The translations under genes were made by a program, and so were the position numbers. A stretch of DNA of 6,127 nt from Fimenecus sp045531435. Lineage in GTDB: Bacteria > Bacillota > Clostridia > Oscillospirales > Acutalibacteraceae. The notes under the pieces are model-generated. The model had not been told where the DNA came from. It ran no database searches and worked only from the letters and a program-made list of their open reading frames with translations. Location: positions 1 to 6,127 of the forward strand of contig JAZSDZ010000176.1 of assembly GCA_045531435.1 (NCBI GenBank), read 5' to 3'. This document shows positions 5,884 through 6,127 of this stretch, piece by piece (the first letter of the stretch is position 1; each line of letters starts with the position of its first letter).

Positions 5884-6017
5884 TGAAAAAAATCGAGAAA
5901 AAAGAACTGAATCTTGTTCTTTTTGTAGGTATCGGTGCACTACTTTCCACAACATCTTCGCTACAAGGCGAAAGTATCCCCGGAATCGCACACGGAGTTC
6001 TTTTGACAAGCGGGTGA
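5883..6017 (+). CDS. Possible 44-residue small membrane peptide
   Basis: This frame begins MKKIEKKELNLVLFVGIGAL and ends GIAHGVLLTSG. It has a basic N-terminus, one hydrophobic stretch (about 11-22) and a small polar/Gly-rich end with no cysteine. The layout is that of a small single-span or amphipathic peptide, and its codon use looks natural. There is no clear Shine-Dalgarno; translation could be coupled through the TAATG overlap with the preceding tiny frame. The overlapping longer frames in this stretch are Arg/Cys-rich and look like shadows. A stable hairpin lies about 50 bases downstream. I do not recognise the family; it may be a real small gene or part of a decayed one. Confidence 0.4.
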   Translation: MKKIEKKELNLVLFVGIGALLSTTSSLQGESIPGIAHGVLLTSG

Positions 6018-6068
6018 GGTTTGTTCGTAGTATAAAACATAAAATTTCCAGATATTTGTCGTTTTTAG

Positions 6069-6123
6069 ATATTTCAAAGGGGTTCTTACAGGCTAATCCA
6101 CCTGAAGAACCCCTTTGAAATAT
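6069..6123. repeat. Long perfect inverted repeat at the right edge
   Basis: Arms 6069-6087 and 6105-6123 match perfectly over 19 bp. Inside, CAGG (6089-6092) pairs with CCTG (6101-6104) after a single bulged A, giving 23 pairs around an 8-base loop, CTAATCCA. No T tract follows on the minus strand (ATCTAAAAAC), and the window ends 4 bases past the plus-strand arm. It may be a terminator for the small plus-strand ORF, a bidirectional terminator with a gene to the right, or a mobile or regulatory palindrome. Confidence 0.75.
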
Positions 6124-6127
6124 ATAG

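Noticed and set aside
5791..6118. Arg/Cys-rich frames on both strands at the right end
   Set aside because: Biased composition typical of shadow frames, with no ribosome-binding site; the small MKKIEKK frame has more natural composition.
1..6127. CRISPR array, tRNA, rRNA or a complete insertion sequence
   Set aside because: No spaced direct repeats, tRNA arm pattern, rRNA-like sequence or transposase gene was seen.

Overview
The window is AT-rich Firmicutes-type DNA, most like a gut Oscillospiraceae/Ruminococcus-type clostridium. The evidence is strong purine-rich Shine-Dalgarno sequences, Gram-positive signal peptides, a Thr/Pro-rich linker joined to a BspA-type leucine-rich repeat domain, and a secreted protein ending in a Cys/His-rich tail of a kind I associate with that group. 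The taxonomy is inferred; no rRNA or tRNA gene is present.

Layout. Positions 1-146 hold two hairpins and no convincing gene. Positions 203-790 (minus) encode a small secreted acidic protein with a PPC-like beta-sandwich and a Cys/His tail, followed by a good intrinsic terminator at 143-172. Back to back with it is a plus-strand cluster: a BspA-like LRR surface protein (open frame from about 825 to 2399, 5' end missing), a small helix-turn-helix protein (2418-2843) and a Ser/Thr protein kinase (2840-3574). The cluster ends at a strong hairpin terminator (3599-3641). Convergent to it on the minus strand are a MelB-type (GPH family) sugar:cation symporter (3738-5165) and, upstream of that, a YaiI/YqxD-family PIN-like protein (5232-5666) with a good sigma-A promoter. 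The last 460 bases contain a possible pair of tiny plus-strand ORFs joined by TAATG and a long perfect hairpin at the right edge.

The most interesting part is the plus-strand trio. Tight spacing suggests co-transcription of an extracellular LRR protein, a cytoplasmic HTH protein and a soluble kinase, which could be a sensing or surface-regulation module; that function is inference. Two of the three genes lack a usable start codon although coding sequence clearly extends upstream of the first ATG or TTG. The LRR gene's open frame runs directly into the 5' leader of the oppositely oriented secreted-protein gene, with no signal peptide or start. The kinase's N-lobe is open back to an ATAA where an ATGA start/stop overlap would be expected. 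These are either decay, a rearrangement junction, sequence errors, or unusual initiation.
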